From Eleginops maclovinus (lineage: Eukaryota; Chordata; Actinopteri; Perciformes; Eleginopidae): a DNA stretch of 64,000 nucleotides. The translations under genes and the position numbers were made by a program. Positions 53,640 to 64,000 of the stretch are shown one piece after another (position 1 is the stretch's first letter; each line of letters begins with the position of its first letter). Under the pieces are notes generated by a model that did no database searches, was not told the DNA's origin, and saw only the letters and a program-made list of their open reading frames with translations. Location: NCBI RefSeq assembly GCF_036324505.1, contig NC_086350.1:12074032-12138031 (forward strand), written 5' to 3'.

Positions 53640-53748
53640 CTTGTGTGAATCTGTACTGTCCTAATATTCACGTTAACTCTATTGATTATCTTGTAATTCT
53701 CCCATGGGCATAAATAAAGCTCCATCTTATCTTATTTAAATAGACCAA
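53640..53748 (+). repeat. LINE-like 3' tail remnant
   Basis: TTGTAATTCTCCCATGGGC followed by ATAAATAAAGC and short CTTAT-type units resembles the end shared by many fish non-LTR retroposons ('...aatttcccttgggattaataaagtatctatct'). The upstream body is not recognisable and the 5' limit is approximate. Confidence 0.4.
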
Positions 53749-54599
53749 CTTGATTTTTGTCATTTTGGGCATTTTTTTTCACCAAATTCTGATGTTATAT
53801 GGACCAAACAATTGATCAATTAATGGACACACAGCGAACAGATTTATTGATAAAGAAAATATTATTTGTTTCTAGCCTGAGAATATTGTACATTTGTTGT
53901 AGCTACATGTATGCTGATATACTTCTCCAGAGGAAATAGGCCTGCATATTTTTGTTCACCAAAATGTAATAACTAGATGTTTCTATGTGATTAAGAATGA
54001 GGCAGAGAGCCTTTCAAGTATAGATGGCCTTATTTATTATTTCCATCCCTCCCCATACTAAGGTCAAGGAAGAGGACGAACACTCTGCAGTATCGGTCTA
54101 TTTCCTTTTTTGCGCTTATGAGTCTCAGAATAACTGAATTGACTCATCCTAATTGCAGTATGTGACAACCCACTGATTTGTCACACAGTAAATCTGCTTC
54201 TGGGAAAAAGTGCGAGCCAGGAGCAGAGCGAATAATGATGTAGGGTGGAATGACATTTTTTGTGTTTTGACTCGGCTCCTGTTATTGCTGACGATTAGAG
54301 AGATTTGCACTCATTTCCTTTTTTCTGCTGAAAGGTTATGTCGCTTGCCTTGGTTCAGATAATTCTACACACACAGCAATCATGCAGAAGCTCTGGATGC
54401 ACTTAACCGTTTACTATCAGCAGCATGATGGGGAAGAATGAGGAGCTGCTGAGGCAGGTGTACAGCATATCACACTTTTAATTCAACAGCTAAAAATGTC
54501 TCAGAGGAGATAATTGTGATGGTTTGTTTTGTTCTTTCTGGTGTTGCATTTGCCATCTGAGACTTTGTCTTCACAGTCTTCTGCAGGATTATCTTCTAG

Positions 54600-54668
54600 A
54601 ACATTTTAATTGTGGTGTGTTAAATACACATGCCATCTATTTTGGATTTGAACCAGCACTATGACTTT
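54600..54668 (-). repeat. Possible tRNA-derived SINE remnant (B box only)
   Basis: The minus strand has a perfect B-box-like GGTTCAAATCC (54640-54650) followed by AAAATAGATGGCATGT, similar in layout to the SINE near 59.2 kb. No A box is visible, so this may be chance. Confidence 0.2.
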
Positions 54669-54711
54669 ACACACTCCACCTTTACTTAATGTCTACTTCT
54701 GTTTTTTCCAG

Positions 54712-54749
54712 GTGTGTAGGTCGGTGAGGCCATTATACTACCTTCCAAG
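54712..54749 (+). other. tln2: 5' UTR part of the first coding exon of tln2
   Basis: Thirty-eight bases lie between the acceptor (TTTTTTCCAG ending 54711) and the talin-2 ATG. The start context CCAAGATGG has a purine at -3 and G at +4, a strong Kozak match. The acceptor shows that at least one non-coding exon lies upstream. Confidence 0.8.
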
Positions 54750-54885
54750 ATGGTGGCTTTGTCACTAAAGATCTGTGTGCGCCAGTGCAATGTGGTGAAG
54801 ACGATGCAGTTTGAGCCGTCCACGCCTGTGTATGACGCCTGCAGGATCATCAGAGAGAGAGTCCCAGAGGCACAGACAGGCCAAG
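54750..54885 (+). CDS. tln2: tln2 coding exon 1 (residues 1-45 plus 1 nt)
   Basis: Encodes the start of F0, MVALSLKICVRQ to AQTGQ. It ends in CCAAG before GTTGGT, a weak but usable donor; the split codon G+CG gives Ala46. The next intron is only 88 bp. Confidence 0.95.
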
Positions 54886-57800
54886 GTTGGTGGATGACTG
54901 AGGAAATGTAATTTACATAAACTAAATCTATAGGCATTTACATTTTCATGCTGTGTTTCACTTTGTGTTTCAGCGTCAGATTATGGCCTTTTCTTGTCTG
55001 ACGATGATCCCAGGAAAGGAATCTGGCTCGAGTCTGGAAGAACCCTGGATTACTACATGCTGCGAAACGGAGTAAGATTAAGTCATATAGTTTGGGGTGG
55101 AGAACCATCAGTTTCACTTATCATCTCTTCATGTGATTTACCGTTTCTGGACCTTAGATATTCATACTTCCCTGCTGTCTGGGAGCGACTGGTGTTTACT
55201 GCCGAGCATGATCAGAGGGGCTGTCGATGTCATTTTTCTTCCTCTCCTATTTTCTCAGGATGTTTTGGAGTATAAGAAGAAACAAAGGCCGCAAAAGATC
55301 AAAATGCTTGACGGCGCAGTTAAAACCATCATGGTGGACGACTCAAAAACAGTGGGGGAGCTGCTTGTCACCATATGCAGCAGGATAGGTAAGTGTCTCC
55401 AAGTACTGCTAATAAGAATCTTGTCCAGCCATCGTCCAAGGCTTGAATTATTCATCCTCAATTTTATTTTTAGTCCAAGTCATGCCACTTGACTTCATAC
55501 TGTCTTATTAGATACCATTGAATTCATATTTAAGCAGCAGCATTTGTTCAGTACTTTGAAGCATTCATGTATGCTTGATAAATTCCTAATCACATTTTGT
55601 TCAGAGCACAATGGGCATGATGCATCACGCTTAAAAAAACATGTTTCTATTAAATGCTGTATTGTTCTTCCTAAGGCAAAGGACCGTGGCATACTTGCCT
55701 GTCACAGAGGTGTTCCCTAAGCTGTATATTTCAATTATAATGGCCTGCCATCAAGCTCAATTGGGTGAGGAGGAGAGGGATGTGTGCCTGGCAGATAGCT
55801 TTATTGGAAAATGTTTGTTTAGAGCAGGTCTTTCTGCTTGGCTTATTCTCCTCCCCGGCTTCCATTTTAGTTTGCTGGATCAGTACCAGCTTCCCTTCAC
55901 TTCTGTTTCAAAGCAGAGAGAAATAGATACAAAAAAAGAGTGCAAGAGAATTGCAGAGGCGCGTTCTCTATCACAGCACTGCTTATCATGCCGGTTCAAG
56001 GCATCTCCTCCTCTGAGAATCCCTTGGCTAACTTTCACTCTTTTCAGGAATCACGAACTATGAGGAGTACTCCCTCATTCAAGAGTTGACAGAGGACAAG
56101 AAGGAGGATGGAATGGGGACACTGAAGAAAGACCGAACACTGCTGCTACGAGATGAGAGGAAGATGGAAAAGCTCAAAGCCAAACTTCACACGGATGATG
56201 ACTGTGAGTGTGAACTCGGGGAAAAAAGCCTCCGGAAGTATCGCTGGTATCATGAAGACATTTACACCAGTTACTTATTTTCACATTCATAAATCTGACT
56301 CCATCCTCAGGACAAGTGCTTTGTTACTCAAGTTTAATTTATTGTGTGGACAAATTTCATTTAATTACAACTGTTATCTCTTGCCAAGAGGACGTTATAG
56401 CCTGAAACATACGACTATATAAATCACATTTAATTTTGGCTTAAAACTAGCATTTCCCTGAAAAAAAAAGGATGCTGGCCAATATGTGATTCATTTGTTT
56501 AATTCTCTGTCCAAGCTGATCAGTCATATATTTGAGAACTGCCTGATTAATTTCCCCATCAGTATCTTCTTCTAGAAACATATTTATAAGTGAATGTCTG
56601 TTTATTTCAGCGCCTGTGTTAACAGAGTGTGTGTATTGATTGGGCAGTGAACTGGCTGGACCACAGCAGGACGTTCAGAGAGCAGGGGGTGGAGGAGAGT
56701 GAGACTCTGCTGCTCAGGCGTAAGTTCTTCTATTCAGACCAGAATGTGGACTCCAGGGACCCTGTGCAGCTGAACCTGCTCTATGTTCAGGTAAACAACC
56801 TACCTTTTATGCTGGTGAAGCAAGAAAACAGACGTTTCAGAGGATGACCTACTGCACACCCATATTTTTGCTGTTGCGGTAGTTTTTTTACAACATCTTT
56901 CAGAAGTCACTGCACAGTGTAATTAGGCTCAATAGCTATGTTGTAGGAACAATCTGTGGATTTGCCACACAAGCGACCCTTTTCACTTTACTGATGCTCG
57001 ATTGATCCATTTAATATTACAGTTTTACTCTAGCCTCTCTCTCCTCCATGCGTACATGTAGTTTTCAGCGCCACTGCTGTTTGTATTGCTTGTTATTGGG
57101 CTGAAACCTCAGGAAGGCCAGATGTTTAATTGTTGCTGGAATATATTTGCAACAACATTTTATTGTTCTTTGTGTTTTGGTAAGATTAACTCTCTTCATA
57201 CATGAATGAGTGCACTAGTTAATGGGTTGGCTTCGGTTTTTGCTTCTTATTTTCAACTTTCAAAAATATGGCTCCAGTTTTGGAAAGTAACTACTAAACT
57301 GTCCATTTTCTTAAAATCCATGATCCTCACTGTAACTTCAAAGGCTCTCTGGGTTTAAACAATGAGTTTGCAAGTCTGTACTGGCTGACAAAACAGTGAT
57401 TCAGTGGATTGAAGAGGTTATATCTATAATAGTATAATAGATGTTCCTGAGGTTCAGTAGATTCAGAGGCAATGAGTCACATACTGTTGTTTACAGCATA
57501 TATCTGGTCGCAGAGATATGGTTTGGCTTTTTGGAGTGAAATCTAGCTGTGGCGGTGTGTTTTTCTTGAAATAATGTATTCCTCTATCTGTGAGTGTGTG
57601 TGTTGGTTCTACAACTTTTTAAACCGAGGGAGCCCTGCTGGCACCGGGGGGTTCCCTGAGGGGTTTAGCTGAGTTCGTACCGCACAAGTCAGGTTTGTCT
57701 CACTGCGCACATCATTACATGCACATTAACCCCTCCTGGAAACAGCATGATGTGGAGAACCCAAAAACACACACATGCAGATATTGGATGAAGGGAGAGT

Positions 57801-58717
57801 ATGGGAGGGATACTCACAGAAATGGATGCAACGTATGAGTTTAAATAAATACCTCAAATAAGATGCTACCCCTCACACACAAAATCTCTCCAGAAACAGC
57901 ACTCACTATCTATAGTATACATTAAGCATGTCAGGAAATGTGTCGTTCAAATTGCGCTTTCTTCATCCCTTAAATCCCTGCTGTGATTCTGAATATGTTC
58001 ATAAAAGGCATCCAACCCTCCCTGCCTGCTCCTGCTGCTCTTCTCCATTCAATCTGTCTGTTCCTGTTGTTGCCTCTATTTTTTTTACCATCCGTTTCCT
58101 TCCCTTAAGGTTTTGCCTGTCTCCACTCCCTTTCCATCTCCTACACATTCTGACATAATCGCACACATCCCCACCCTGTTACCCTGGCACACATTACAGC
58201 TTAGTGCATATCATGCTCTCCTCTCAATAATTTCCTTTCACAATAACAACCCCGCCCCTTTCCACCGCCTCCTCATTGCCTCTCTTTTGCATTCACCCAT
58301 CTATCTTTCCCTCGTTCTCTCTCTATGACACACACTCAGATTTGTACACAGGCAGATCACTGAGACTCTTCACATGGCAGTGGCTCTAATTTGTCACTGT
58401 GTTAAAAAGGGCCAAACAGAGCCAGAAGAGGGATCTTTAGCAGAGTGGAACATACCCAGGCTTCTCTTCCACTGTTGTGTTTTTAGACAGCTTTTTACCC
58501 CCTCAATTTTCCTCTTTGGCACCCTTAATCATTCATAATTCCTGTAATTCTCAGAAACTCAGCCGGACTGAGTAATTGAATTCAGATGGTGCAGATGATG
58601 ACATTATTGCTGGCATTTCTTTAACAGAGCATCCCTGTAAATCAGTGATGTCAAATGTTTATTAATGATTTGAGGCTTTCATGATTTCAAACCCTCCCAC
58701 CCACACACCCCCCCCCC

Positions 58718-58807
<90 letters not shown>

Positions 58808-61800
58808 TATGCATAATGGAAGCTCTGCCAGTAACAGACTAATCTCCTTTACTACTCGGCCACTCCCTTTCTGTCATTTTTTTTGTGCTAAGACTGGGAT
58901 AAACCTCTAGCAATAGCATCACCATGTGTGTCCTGCTCTTTTGCTTTAACTTTTGCTTGTTTTAGTTGATTCTGAAAGCATACAACTGTACTATGAGACA
59001 GCATAGTCCAGAGCTGGGTCAGAGGTAGAATCTTTTGTAAAAATTATAAATGTAGCTGCTTCCAAGCATTTCATCAGGTTTGTTTTCCATCAACAGTTCT
59101 GTTGTGATAAAATGTTAAGCACCAACCATTTTTAACCTTTATTGGAAAAGAAGGAAATATAGAAGTTAAAAAAGCATCAAAGGTTGGATTTGAACCAAGA
59201 CTAGTTCAGGTACAGTGCTGCAGCTTAGTGAGCCATCCGCACCAAAATCATCTTATGACTCAGTATTAGTCTCCGACTAAATCTGTGTTGTCTATGTCAT
59301 GGAGCTGTTCAATATTCCTCCACTCACTGATTTATTGGCAACCGCCCTGATCGAACGCTGTGTGCATTTACTCGCTGCAGTGTATCCCTATGTCAGCATT
59401 TATATTAAAGGCTGCATTATACTGTGCGCTCTGCTGGTCTGTGGACTGGTTGACCTCAGTGTTGCAGCTTCAGGCTATATGTGTCACAGCATCTGATGTC
59501 TTGTGCTTCACTTCCACTCAGGCAGCTCTATTAAAATGTCCTAGAACCAGTGCTTGTATCACCAGTGCTTGTATCACTGGAAATTGCAGATCTATCCTCA
59601 CTCTCTTGTCTGTTAACAACCATAGAATAATATTCTGATCAAGTGTGTGTAAGTGTTCCTAATTAATGTGAAAAAGTGAGGTCAGCGGCCAGCTATTTCT
59701 TCAATTAGTAAGTCAATATTTCCAAATGAGTCAATCCCACACTGAACTCAAGCTGAGAGCATAAAAAACACTCTGTTTTGAACCCTGAAGAACACAAACC
59801 GAAAAGAAAACGCGTAGTATAGGCCAATTAACACCATTACTCTGCTGACACATACCAACACCATCCCCTCCCAACATTACAGCTTCCTCAAAGCACAGAG
59901 TTTTTTGCATATTAAATAATTTCCTATAAATGGTAAATTCCTTAACAAAAACAGGACATAGCATTCGTATGAAGCATTGACATTTTCGCATACTTCTTAA
60001 CTCACTAGTATCGAGGTTGCTCATCATATGTTCCTCATTTCTGGAAAACCTGACAGTAATTTATGAGAAACCCACTTTGCTTCCTGGCCTGGCCACTGCT
60101 GCATTTACCACTCTGCTGGATATTGGCTTCCTCATCACATCCCCAGTAATGGAAGATGAGAGCAACAACTGATCAAATGTTTCCATGCAATACCGCCGTC
60201 AAACTTTCACTTTCATTTTAGGGCGTAGATTATTATATATATTGGTAATTTTTTATTGCAAAGTGGAACTGGATAAACCTGGATAAAGGGTTTACTGTCA
60301 CGTTTGCTAGTGAGGTGGACCCACGATCAGTACAAAATAATAAATCATGTATCCTTAACAAAAAGCGAGCTTTCTTTCAAAAAGCTGATTACAAAGAAAA
60401 AACTGAGAACAACTAGACATTTCCTGACAGGGGAGCAAGTGCTAGGGTCTGGACAAGAACCGACAGGGACAAACATGGGAAGGACGACCCAAAAAGGAGC
60501 ACAAGGGAAGACGAGATGAAATACACAAAAGGCTAATCACATGACAAGACACAGCTGGGGAGGGGAGGTGAAACCCAATTAGATAATCAGACACAGGAGG
60601 GAAACTAAAGACAGGAAACAAAACTAGGCAAGACACAAAGATAAAACTGAAAAATAAACAGACCGTGACATTTACATCCAACAGTATCCTAGTTCCTGTC
60701 AGTGCTCCAGCTAACACATATGAGTTTGTTGAAACCACTAATTGCATGACCTTATTTCAGAAACCATACTTACATTGCAAATGACCAGGATCATTCAATG
60801 TCTCTAAGTAAATGAGGGATATTATACTTAATGAAAACCCACACAAAGGCTCTCGAAACCCAAATTATTTTTCTAAATAATAGGGGCCATTTTCAACAAT
60901 CCTCACCCATCAAGCAATACTTACCTTTAAATGAAAATGAGTCATTAAGTACACCTCATCTTTCTCAGCATCTCTCAATAATGCTGATGAGTGAATAGTT
61001 TGTAGCACAATGAATGACATGTGTGGGGGCTCATTTTAGAGTATCGTCTTCTGTTCAGTAAGAGCTCATACACTCCACTGTGAATTGCGCTGGGGAAAGG
61101 ATTTGATTGTGAGCGAGGAGATTGTTGTCCTAATTACAGCAGTAAGCTGCTGCTGCTTAGTTTTTCATTGATGTAATGGGACATAAGAATAAGTCAAGTC
61201 CACGCTGTGCCCTGATATGCTAATGCTTAAAAGCACTGATGGAGCCTTGCTCACTGGCAGCGAGGCCTCTCAGCTTTTGGAGCCATTCATTTTGCAGAAG
61301 TGAACTAGAAAGAGAGAGAGAGTGAGAAAAGACAGAGTGGAAGAGAGAGAGGCAGAGCTGACTGCCCCCTGGAGAAAACCACACACACTGACAACCATTT
61401 GAAAGATGTCAACAAAGGCTTCTCCCTTTCCGTCTAGCTTATTGGTGACGATAATGTAGACAGCCTGGCTGAGAAACAATGAAACATAATTGTTGTCACA
61501 ACAGCAAACAGGCACACGCTTTCTTTTCTTTGGCTCGGTGGAAAGAAAAAAAACATTCAGTCATTAGATTTCCCTACAAAATATTGAGGGCCATTCTGTA
61601 ATGCAGGTGGGATATTGTGAAAGACTGATGCATTCCTATAATGTGTTTTCCTTCTTAATAACATGTAATGGGCTGCGATGACAGATTGTTGGAGCTGGTA
61701 CATTTGAAAGCCAGCAGATTGGCTTGTATTGTCACAAACAAATCGTTATTTGGCTCCCCTGTGTGGATGAATCTCAGTGATGATGTCCCTGCTCTAGAAA

Positions 61801-62784
61801 TACACTTAGTCATTCACTTAGAAGACATCCTCTCTGAAGCCACAGTGCCTTCAAAGCACACAACAAAGTGCTCATTGCCGAGCTCTGTAGAGTGAATTTT
61901 GGATAATGTTCATGCCTTTGTAGTTCTATCCTTTTCCTGGATGTGTGTGTTCTGCCTCTCACTTACTCTCCTCCCCCCTCCCGCTCTCTTCATGTCTCCT
62001 TCAGGCTAGGGATGATATATTGAATGGATCCCACCCCGTCTCCTTTGATAAAGCCTGTGAGTTCGCAGGCATCCAAGCCCAGATCCAGTTTGGACCCCAC
62101 GTGGAGCACAAACACAAGCCCGGATTCCTGGAGTACGTTTTTAGTCTCGAAAATATGTCTCGACTCCAACATTCATAATAAGTCTTTACAGCGTGTTGTA
62201 CTTTTACATGTTCACTTCACAGCTGTGCATACGCAGTGGTTATCTCCTGCTTCAGTACGGACTGTTGCTTCAGGGATTTCCTCTAGTGGAAAGCTCAGGG
62301 GTGATGTCAGCTGTTACAACTGTTTTCTGATATGTAGGCAGTAGGGCAAGAATGACCTCATAGTAGAGGTATGTTAACAGAAAGGAAAGGCCTGTAGCTC
62401 AAAACAGTAACCATGTAAAAATGTCATGTATCTCCGTAGCCTGAAGGAGTTCCTACCTAAAGAGTACATCAAGCAGAGAGGGTCCGAGAAGAAAATATTC
62501 CAGGTGTGTACACAACAAAAAAGAAAAGTGCTTAAAACTGTATGCCGCCCCTGGGAATTATAGTAATTTATTTTCTGTTGAGGCATAAATTGAAAAAATA
62601 CAAAGTGACATAAAATACATCACATATGTAACACTCGTCAATCAACGAGGTGGAGGTGTAACTTCTGCTCTTTGTGCAGGAACATAATACCTGTGGAGAG
62701 ATGACAGAGATTGAGGCAAAAGTGAAGTATGTGAAGCTCGCCAGGTCTCTGATGACATATGGAGTGTCCTTTTTCCTGGTGAAG
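54750..62784 (+). CDS. tln2: Talin-2, N-terminal part (FERM head), spliced, incomplete at the right edge
   Basis: Eight coding exons join to 960 nt, 320 codons, with every phase consistent. Talin is the cytoskeletal adaptor that binds integrin beta tails and activates integrins, and links them to actin and vinculin at adhesions. Here the FERM head is seen: F0 about 1-85, F1 about 86-203 with its unstructured insert (about 139-170), F2 about 204-306 and the first strand of F3. The start MVALSLKICVRQCNVVKTMQ, EAQTGQASDYGLFLSDDDP and GELLVTICSRIG favour talin-2 over talin-1. Identity to human talin-2 as I recall it is very high. Differences include one extra Leu at 153-155 and HNTC for HKNC near 287. 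The rest of F3, the DH-like tail and the rod (full length about 2540 aa) lie beyond the window. Fish may carry two copies (tln2a/tln2b), which cannot be told apart here. Confidence 0.96.
54974..55071 (+). CDS. tln2: tln2 coding exon 2 (residues 46-78)
   Basis: Encodes SDYGLFLSDDDP to YYMLRNG, most of the rest of F0. Acceptor TTTGTGTTTCAG, donor GTAAGA; it ends in phase 0. The following intron is 187 bp. Confidence 0.95.
55259..55388 (+). CDS. tln2: tln2 coding exon 3 (residues 79-121 plus 1 nt)
   Basis: Encodes DVLEYKKKQRPQKIKML to LLVTICSRI, the F0-F1 junction and the first strands of F1. Acceptor with a long pyrimidine tract (TCTCCTATTTTCTCAG), donor GTAAGT. Confidence 0.95.
56048..56203 (+). 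CDS. tln2: tln2 coding exon 4 (residues 122-173 plus 1 nt)
   Basis: Encodes GITNYEEYSLIQE to KLHTDDD, including the charged F1 insert loop that contacts membrane lipid in mammalian talin. The run CTG CTG CTA gives three Leu at 153-155 where mammalian talins, as I recall, have two. Donor GTGAGT. Confidence 0.95.
56648..56790 (+). CDS. tln2: tln2 coding exon 5 (residues 174-221)
   Basis: Encodes LNWLDHSRTFREQGVEE to LNLLYVQ, the end of F1 and start of F2. Donor GTAAAC; ends in phase 0. The next intron is 5.2 kb and carries most of the local repeats. Confidence 0.95.
58708..58800. repeat. Poly-C tract followed by (AC)40 microsatellite
   Basis: Thirteen C residues (58708-58720) precede a perfect 80-bp AC run (58721-58800), which passes into ATATACATAT. 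Confidence 0.98.
59119..59247 (-). repeat. tRNA-derived SINE, minus strand
   Basis: On the minus strand the order is a tRNA-like head (GGTGCGGATGGCTCACTAAGC, an A-box match), a perfect B box GGTTCAAATCC ending the T-arm, then CAACCTTTGATGC, a pyrimidine-rich stretch, and a tail AATAAAGGTTAAAAATGG. This is the layout of a common percomorph SINE ending in 'AATAAAGGCAAAAATGCC', as I recall. Acceptor-stem pairing is only partial, so it is not a working tRNA gene. Confidence 0.55.
60296..60670 (-). mobile_element. Probable solo LTR with 5-bp target duplication
   Basis: The 375-bp unit starts TGTCACG and ends CGTGACA, so it has TG..CA termini, and is flanked on both sides by TTTAC (60291-60295 and 60671-60675). 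TG/CA ends with a 5-bp duplication fit an LTR retrotransposon that recombined to a solo LTR. The interior resembles a repeat I know from many teleosts (ACACAGCTGGGGAGGGG, AGACACAGGAGGGAAACTA). No internal coding region remains. A non-autonomous DNA transposon with short inverted ends is the alternative. Orientation is chosen because the pyrimidine-rich strand reads more like an LTR. Confidence 0.55.
62005..62132 (+). CDS. tln2: tln2 coding exon 6 (residues 222-263 plus 2 nt)
   Basis: Encodes ARDDILNGSHPVSFDKAC to HKHKPGFL, part of F2. Ends CTGGA before GTACGT; the split codon GA+C gives Asp264. The frame stays open past the donor, which hides the boundary unless the next exon is considered. 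Confidence 0.94.
62440..62503 (+). CDS. tln2: tln2 coding exon 7 (residues 264-285)
   Basis: A 64-nt exon encoding LKEFLPKEYIKQRGSEKK to IFQ in F2. Acceptor CTCCGTAG, donor GTGTGT; ends in phase 0. It is too short to be noticed as an open frame by itself. Confidence 0.93.
62680..62784 (+). CDS. tln2: tln2 coding exon 8 (residues 286-320)
   Basis: Encodes EHNTCGEMTEIEAKVKY to YGVSFFLVK, the last helix of F2 and the first strand of F3. Acceptor TCTTTGTGCAG, donor GTAAGA. The expected next exon (beginning EKMKGKNK in mammals) was not found before the window ends. Confidence 0.94.
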
Positions 62785-64000
62785 GTAAGAACAAAAACCA
62801 TTAAATGACGTACATTTACCCAAAAAAATACCATTAAAGGATGAATACAACTTGCATTATATTCTCCTATTCTCATTGCAATTGTATATGTTATGCTAAT
62901 AAGTTAATTGCATGATATCTTAAAATTTAGCAACATTGCCAAAAAGAACTAAAGGGACATAATCAGTCAGATGACCCTTCAGGGTGTAAAAATCGTCAAA
63001 CGTATTTGGAACAGTAAACAAACGATAATGATAAAGCAAGTAGTCCAGTTAAAAGTGAGGGATAAACTCTTGGCCTTTTTACAAGTGAAGTAATCTGGCT
63101 CACTTTGTTTCTTCCCTCTTTGTTCCAGCAATGTGCCATATTTGGATATCTCCGCATTAACTAATCGTACAATTTTTCCATAACTGATCAAAATGAAGGC
63201 CAAAGGTATGAAACTGAAACCACCTGGTAATTATTAAGCAATATCAGTTAATGATACATCAGGTTAGAGAAAACATTCACATGTTGCTTCTGTGCTAATG
63301 AGTCGCAGCTGTGATTAGAGAGCTGTTCTCGTGTACACTGTGCTCTGAAACCGTGTTTGAAGCCTGTTGAAAACACCACAATCCCCATTATCACAACACA
63401 TCAGATGCTCCGTGTGGAGGCTTTAACGTGCAGCAGCACACTCAGTGCTTTAATTACTTGTGACAATAGAAATTCTGTTCTGTTCTGGTTTGGCGGAAAC
63501 ACAAGTGGAATTGTAGTGCAGCATGTAAATGGATGAGGTCGCACCAGTTGGTATTATAAGAGCTCTCAGACAGCAGCCTATTTGGTATAGGAACTTGCCG
63601 GAGAGCGGAAAAGAGGAGGTGTACAGTTGTCTGCTGGGGTCCTAATGGATGATAAATGGAATGTTTGGCCCTGGAGTTAAAGAAGGCTGCAGAGTTCAGA
63701 GTACCTTTGTGCGTGATTGTGTGTGTATGGAAGAGTGCGTGTGCATCAACATGTATCAGCGCTGTCTGGTAGTGTAGTGATGTAGTGATGGAGATTTCAA
63801 GACTCTGATAAATAATTCACTTCAGCTGCACTCTGCTCTCGATGCTAGCAGAAAGCACAGACCTGGCTTTGAGGAGGCACATCTGAGAGTTTATTGTAAC
63901 CTTCCTTTTCTCATCAGTCAATCTTTAATCACTGCAGGTTCTAGGTTGGCAAGCCCTCTATTGCTGTACACCTCACAGACATTGAAATACTGTACATGGG
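62785..64000 (+). other. tln2: tln2 intron, continuing beyond the window
   Basis: Starts at the GTAAGA donor. I looked for the next talin exon and did not find it. Nothing else is recognisable in this stretch. Confidence 0.85.

Larger units (their letters stand above)
27200..54711 (+). other. tln2: Probable large first intron of tln2 (27.5 kb)
   Basis: If exon 1 is at 27.2 kb, this whole stretch is intron ending in the acceptor TGTTTTTTCCAG at 54700-54711. I found no protein exon in it on either strand. It holds the CT and poly-T tracts, the TTAA-flanked transposon, a LINE-like tail, a CpG-rich islet at 31 kb and some motif-dense patches, each listed separately. Most of the rest is AT-rich with nothing recognisable. 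Confidence 0.45.
56791..62004 (+). other. tln2: 5.2-kb tln2 intron
   Basis: Runs from GTAAAC to the acceptor CATGTCTCCTTCAG at 61991-62004. No exon-like frame is seen inside. It contains the AC microsatellite, the SINE near 59.2 kb and the probable solo LTR near 60.5 kb. Confidence 0.9.

Noticed and set aside
55641..56063. 140-aa plus-strand frame between talin exons
   Set aside because: It lies in the intron between coding exons 3 and 4, overlaps the true exon out of frame, and resembles no protein.
59173..59245. Functional tRNA gene on the minus strand
   Set aside because: The B box is good but acceptor-stem pairing is only about 4 of 7 and it continues into a SINE body, so it is a retroposon head.
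60442..60747. 101-aa minus-strand hydrophobic frame
   Set aside because: Falls within the probable solo LTR; its composition follows the pyrimidine-rich strand of that repeat.
54750..64000. miR-190 hairpin, known to lie in a talin-2 intron
   Set aside because: The mature sequence was not seen; in vertebrates it lies in a much later intron, beyond this window.

Overview
This is nuclear DNA from a ray-finned fish, most likely a percomorph teleost. The evidence is intron-split vertebrate genes with GT/AG borders, several very short introns (88-189 bp), long CA microsatellites, and interspersed repeats of types I know from teleosts. There are no bacterial operons, CRISPR arrays, phage genes or rRNA genes, and no previously undescribed multi-gene system is visible.

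Only two protein-coding genes can be supported. (1) 23123-24469, minus strand: a complete single-exon reading frame of 448 aa for a C2CD4-family protein, best called c2cd4a (the C2CD4A/B type). A 115-bp intron probably separates it from a non-coding 5' exon. (2) 54750-62784, plus strand: the first eight coding exons of talin-2 (tln2). All splice phases agree and together give residues 1-320: FERM subdomains F0, F1, F2 and the first strands of F3. The gene runs off the right edge. C2CD4A/B lying beside TLN2 matches the human 15q22 order, which supports both names.

Layout: 1-23.1 kb is a gene-poor, AT-rich stretch downstream of c2cd4a with degraded retroposons and a 130-bp CA microsatellite. 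24.5-25.0 kb holds the putative c2cd4a leader exon and a cluster of GATA motifs. 26.84-27.48 kb is a CpG-rich island with a good splice donor at 27199/27200, the best candidate for the tln2 promoter and non-coding exon 1. 27.2-54.7 kb would then be a 27.5-kb first intron with microsatellites, a TTAA-flanked non-autonomous DNA transposon, a CpG-rich islet at 31 kb and several regulatory-looking motifs. 54.7-62.8 kb holds the coding exons; the 5.2-kb intron between the fifth and sixth coding exons carries a tRNA-derived SINE and a probable solo LTR. 62.8-64.0 kb is intron.

The two genes are transcribed away from each other from about 24.6 kb and 27.2 kb, so the 2.2 kb between could hold shared regulation. 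Talin-2 links integrins to actin. C2CD4A/B proteins are nuclear, inflammation- and islet-associated in mammals. Nothing here implies that they act in one pathway.
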